NCBI GenBank assembly: GCA_031273735.1
Contig: JAISRI010000029.1
Coordinates: forward strand, 1 to 6,267
DNA length: 6,267 nt
Source: Helicobacteraceae bacterium
GTDB taxonomy: Bacteria > Campylobacterota > Campylobacteria > Campylobacterales > SZUA-545
Direction: 5' to 3'
Part shown: one piece after another, positions 5,295 to 6,267 of the stretch
How positions within the stretch are numbered: the stretch's first letter is position 1
Layout of the letters: the number at the start of each line of letters is the position of its first letter
Translations under genes and position numbers: made by a program
The notes under the pieces: model-generated
The model's input: the letters and a program-made list of their open reading frames with translations, nothing else
The model's database searches: none
What the model was told of the DNA's origin: nothing

Positions 5295-6267
5295 CGATTT
5301 ACGAGAACGGCTAAACGATCTTGACGTCGTTAAAAACGCGCCGTCAAAAAGCTATGTTTATCACCTTTCGCATAACGATCTAGACGGATATAGCGCACAG
5401 TTGGTCGCAAAGCGGTTTCTTGGGCAAACAAAACGATTTAATTCGGGCTACGGGTTGGAGGTAAGCGCGAAATTATCGTTAATAGGATCGCTTATAGAAA
5501 AAACGCCAAACCGCGATGAAAACCTCATATTGATTAGCGATCTAAATATAACGAGAGAAGATTGTAAACTGATTAACGAGATTGTAAGCTCTTTGAAAAA
5601 ATCCGGACATAAGATCGAGTTAAAACTGCTCGATCATCACAAAAGCGGCGCGGCTTTAGCCGAAGAGTTCGAGTGGTATTTTTTAGACGAATCAAAGTGC
5701 GCGACAAAGATCGTATACGATTGGTGTAGCGAGCGCGTCGGCGATTGCGAAGCGGCGAGAGATAAAGCGCTTGTCGAATACGTCGCTTGCGTTAACGCCT
5801 ACGATCTGTGGCTACAAGACGAACGCGATCGCTTCGAGTTTGGCAAAGCGCTAAATCGTTTGGTTATGGACGCTAGAGAGATCAGTTCGGCGCTATTTAG
5901 CTTCGAGGAAAACGACTATCGCTTAAGCCTTTTGGAAGCGGCATTCGAGTATCTTGAGGGCTATCGCAATATCGATCTTGACGATCAGATAATAGCGATT
6001 AAAAAAAGATATTTAAGAGGCGGCGGCGAGCGCGATACGATTGATAATCTTTCCGCGCGTTTCGTAACAAAACTGCTTATACAAAACCGCGATCGTATGA
6101 AGGTAAATTACGAAGGACATAAAGGGATTTTAACCTTTCAGATCGGCAATATATCGGTATTAGGCAACGCCTTTTTAAGCCAATGCCCCGATTACGATTT
6201 TATTCTCGATATAGGCAGAAACGGCAATATAAGCCTTCGCGCCGACGGCAAGATCGACGTTAGCGTT
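5284..6267 (+). CDS. DHH-family phosphoesterase, NrnB/nanoRNase-like (runs off right edge)
   Basis: The frame is open for 328 codons to the window end, so the C-terminus is missing. Motifs of the DHH superfamily appear in order: HLSHNDLDGYSA (27-38, metal-binding D32 and D34), LISDLN (83-88, D86), LLDHHKSG (115-122, the DHH triad D117-H118-H119) and NAYDLW (171-176, D174). The C-terminal part from about 250, including DFILDIGRNGNISLRADG, looks like the substrate-binding half. The SHNDLDG variant resembles the NrnB/YngD group, manganese-dependent enzymes that degrade short RNA oligonucleotides or cyclic nucleotides; RecJ and NrnA are more distant. Substrate is inferred at group level only. The ATG lies inside the last codons of nrdB (11-bp overlap). 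Only a weak GAG precedes it, so translation is probably coupled to nrdB and the genes share one mRNA. Confidence 0.88.
   Translation, partial: MTFSDLRERLNDLDVVKNAPSKSYVYHLSHNDLDGYSAQLVAKRFLGQTKRFNSGYGLEVSAKLSLIGSLIEKTPNRDENLILISDLNITREDCKLINEIVSSLKKSGHKIELKLLDHHKSGAALAEEFEWYFLDESKCATKIVYDWCSERVGDCEAARDKALVEYVACVNAYDLWLQDERDRFEFGKALNRLVMDAREISSALFSFEENDYRLSLLEAAFEYLEGYRNIDLDDQIIAIKKRYLRGGGERDTIDNLSARFVTKLLIQNRDRMKVNYEGHKGILTFQIGNISVLGNAFLSQCPDYDFILDIGRNGNISLRADGKIDVSV

Noticed and set aside
1..6267. CRISPR array, tRNA, insertion sequence, phage or defence gene
   Set aside because: There are no spaced direct repeats, no cloverleaf sequence, no terminal inverted repeats and no transposase or defence domain; almost all bases are accounted for by conserved genes.

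Overview
The window looks like ordinary chromosomal core sequence from a Campylobacterota (epsilonproteobacterial) genome of intermediate GC, roughly 45% by eye. The evidence is the family flavour of the proteins: an epsilon-type TonB with the ITQRYL..RGYP..A block, an epsilon-type family-4-like uracil-DNA glycosylase with an extra N-terminal helix region, class Ia NrdB and a DHH phosphoesterase. From memory, prfB beside rimO is also a Campylobacter gene order. I cannot name the genus. I see no mobile element, CRISPR array, tRNA, rRNA or phage gene. Gene density is very high: the longest gap between genes is 109 bp.

Layout, left to right. The 5' end of prfB (release factor 2) runs off the left edge on the minus strand. 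It is divergent from a two-gene plus-strand operon, panC (pantothenate synthetase) then rimO (ribosomal protein S12 methylthiotransferase), 1 bp apart. rimO converges on minus-strand ybeY (16S rRNA maturation endoribonuclease) with an 18-bp gap. ybeY is divergent from a plus-strand uracil-DNA-glycosylase-like gene across a 43-bp gap that is almost entirely one palindrome. The glycosylase gene converges on minus-strand tonB, and the two stop codons share the four bases TTAA. tonB is divergent from nrdB (class Ia ribonucleotide reductase small subunit), which overlaps by 11 bp a DHH-family phosphoesterase gene that is open to the right edge.

Functionally, three genes serve translation (prfB, rimO, ybeY), one serves coenzyme A supply (panC), one is DNA-repair-like, one powers outer-membrane uptake (tonB), and two handle nucleotides (nrdB and the DHH gene, apparently co-transcribed). 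Four of the seven visible starts are non-ATG (prfB GTG, panC GTG, rimO TTG, tonB TTG).

The most interesting signals are not new gene systems. They are: (1) the symmetric palindrome between ybeY and the glycosylase gene, whose two arms each carry a GATAAT -10 box only 5-6 bp from an ATG without a Shine-Dalgarno sequence, suggesting two leaderless divergent mRNAs under one operator-like element; (2) a strong excess of CGATCG (about two dozen copies) and GCGATCGC (five copies), like the highly iterated palindrome of cyanobacteria; (3) a glycosylase-family protein that keeps its four iron-sulfur cysteines but has lost canonical active-site residues; (4) closely packed divergent promoters at prfB/panC and tonB/nrdB. 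I found no convincing undescribed multi-gene system.
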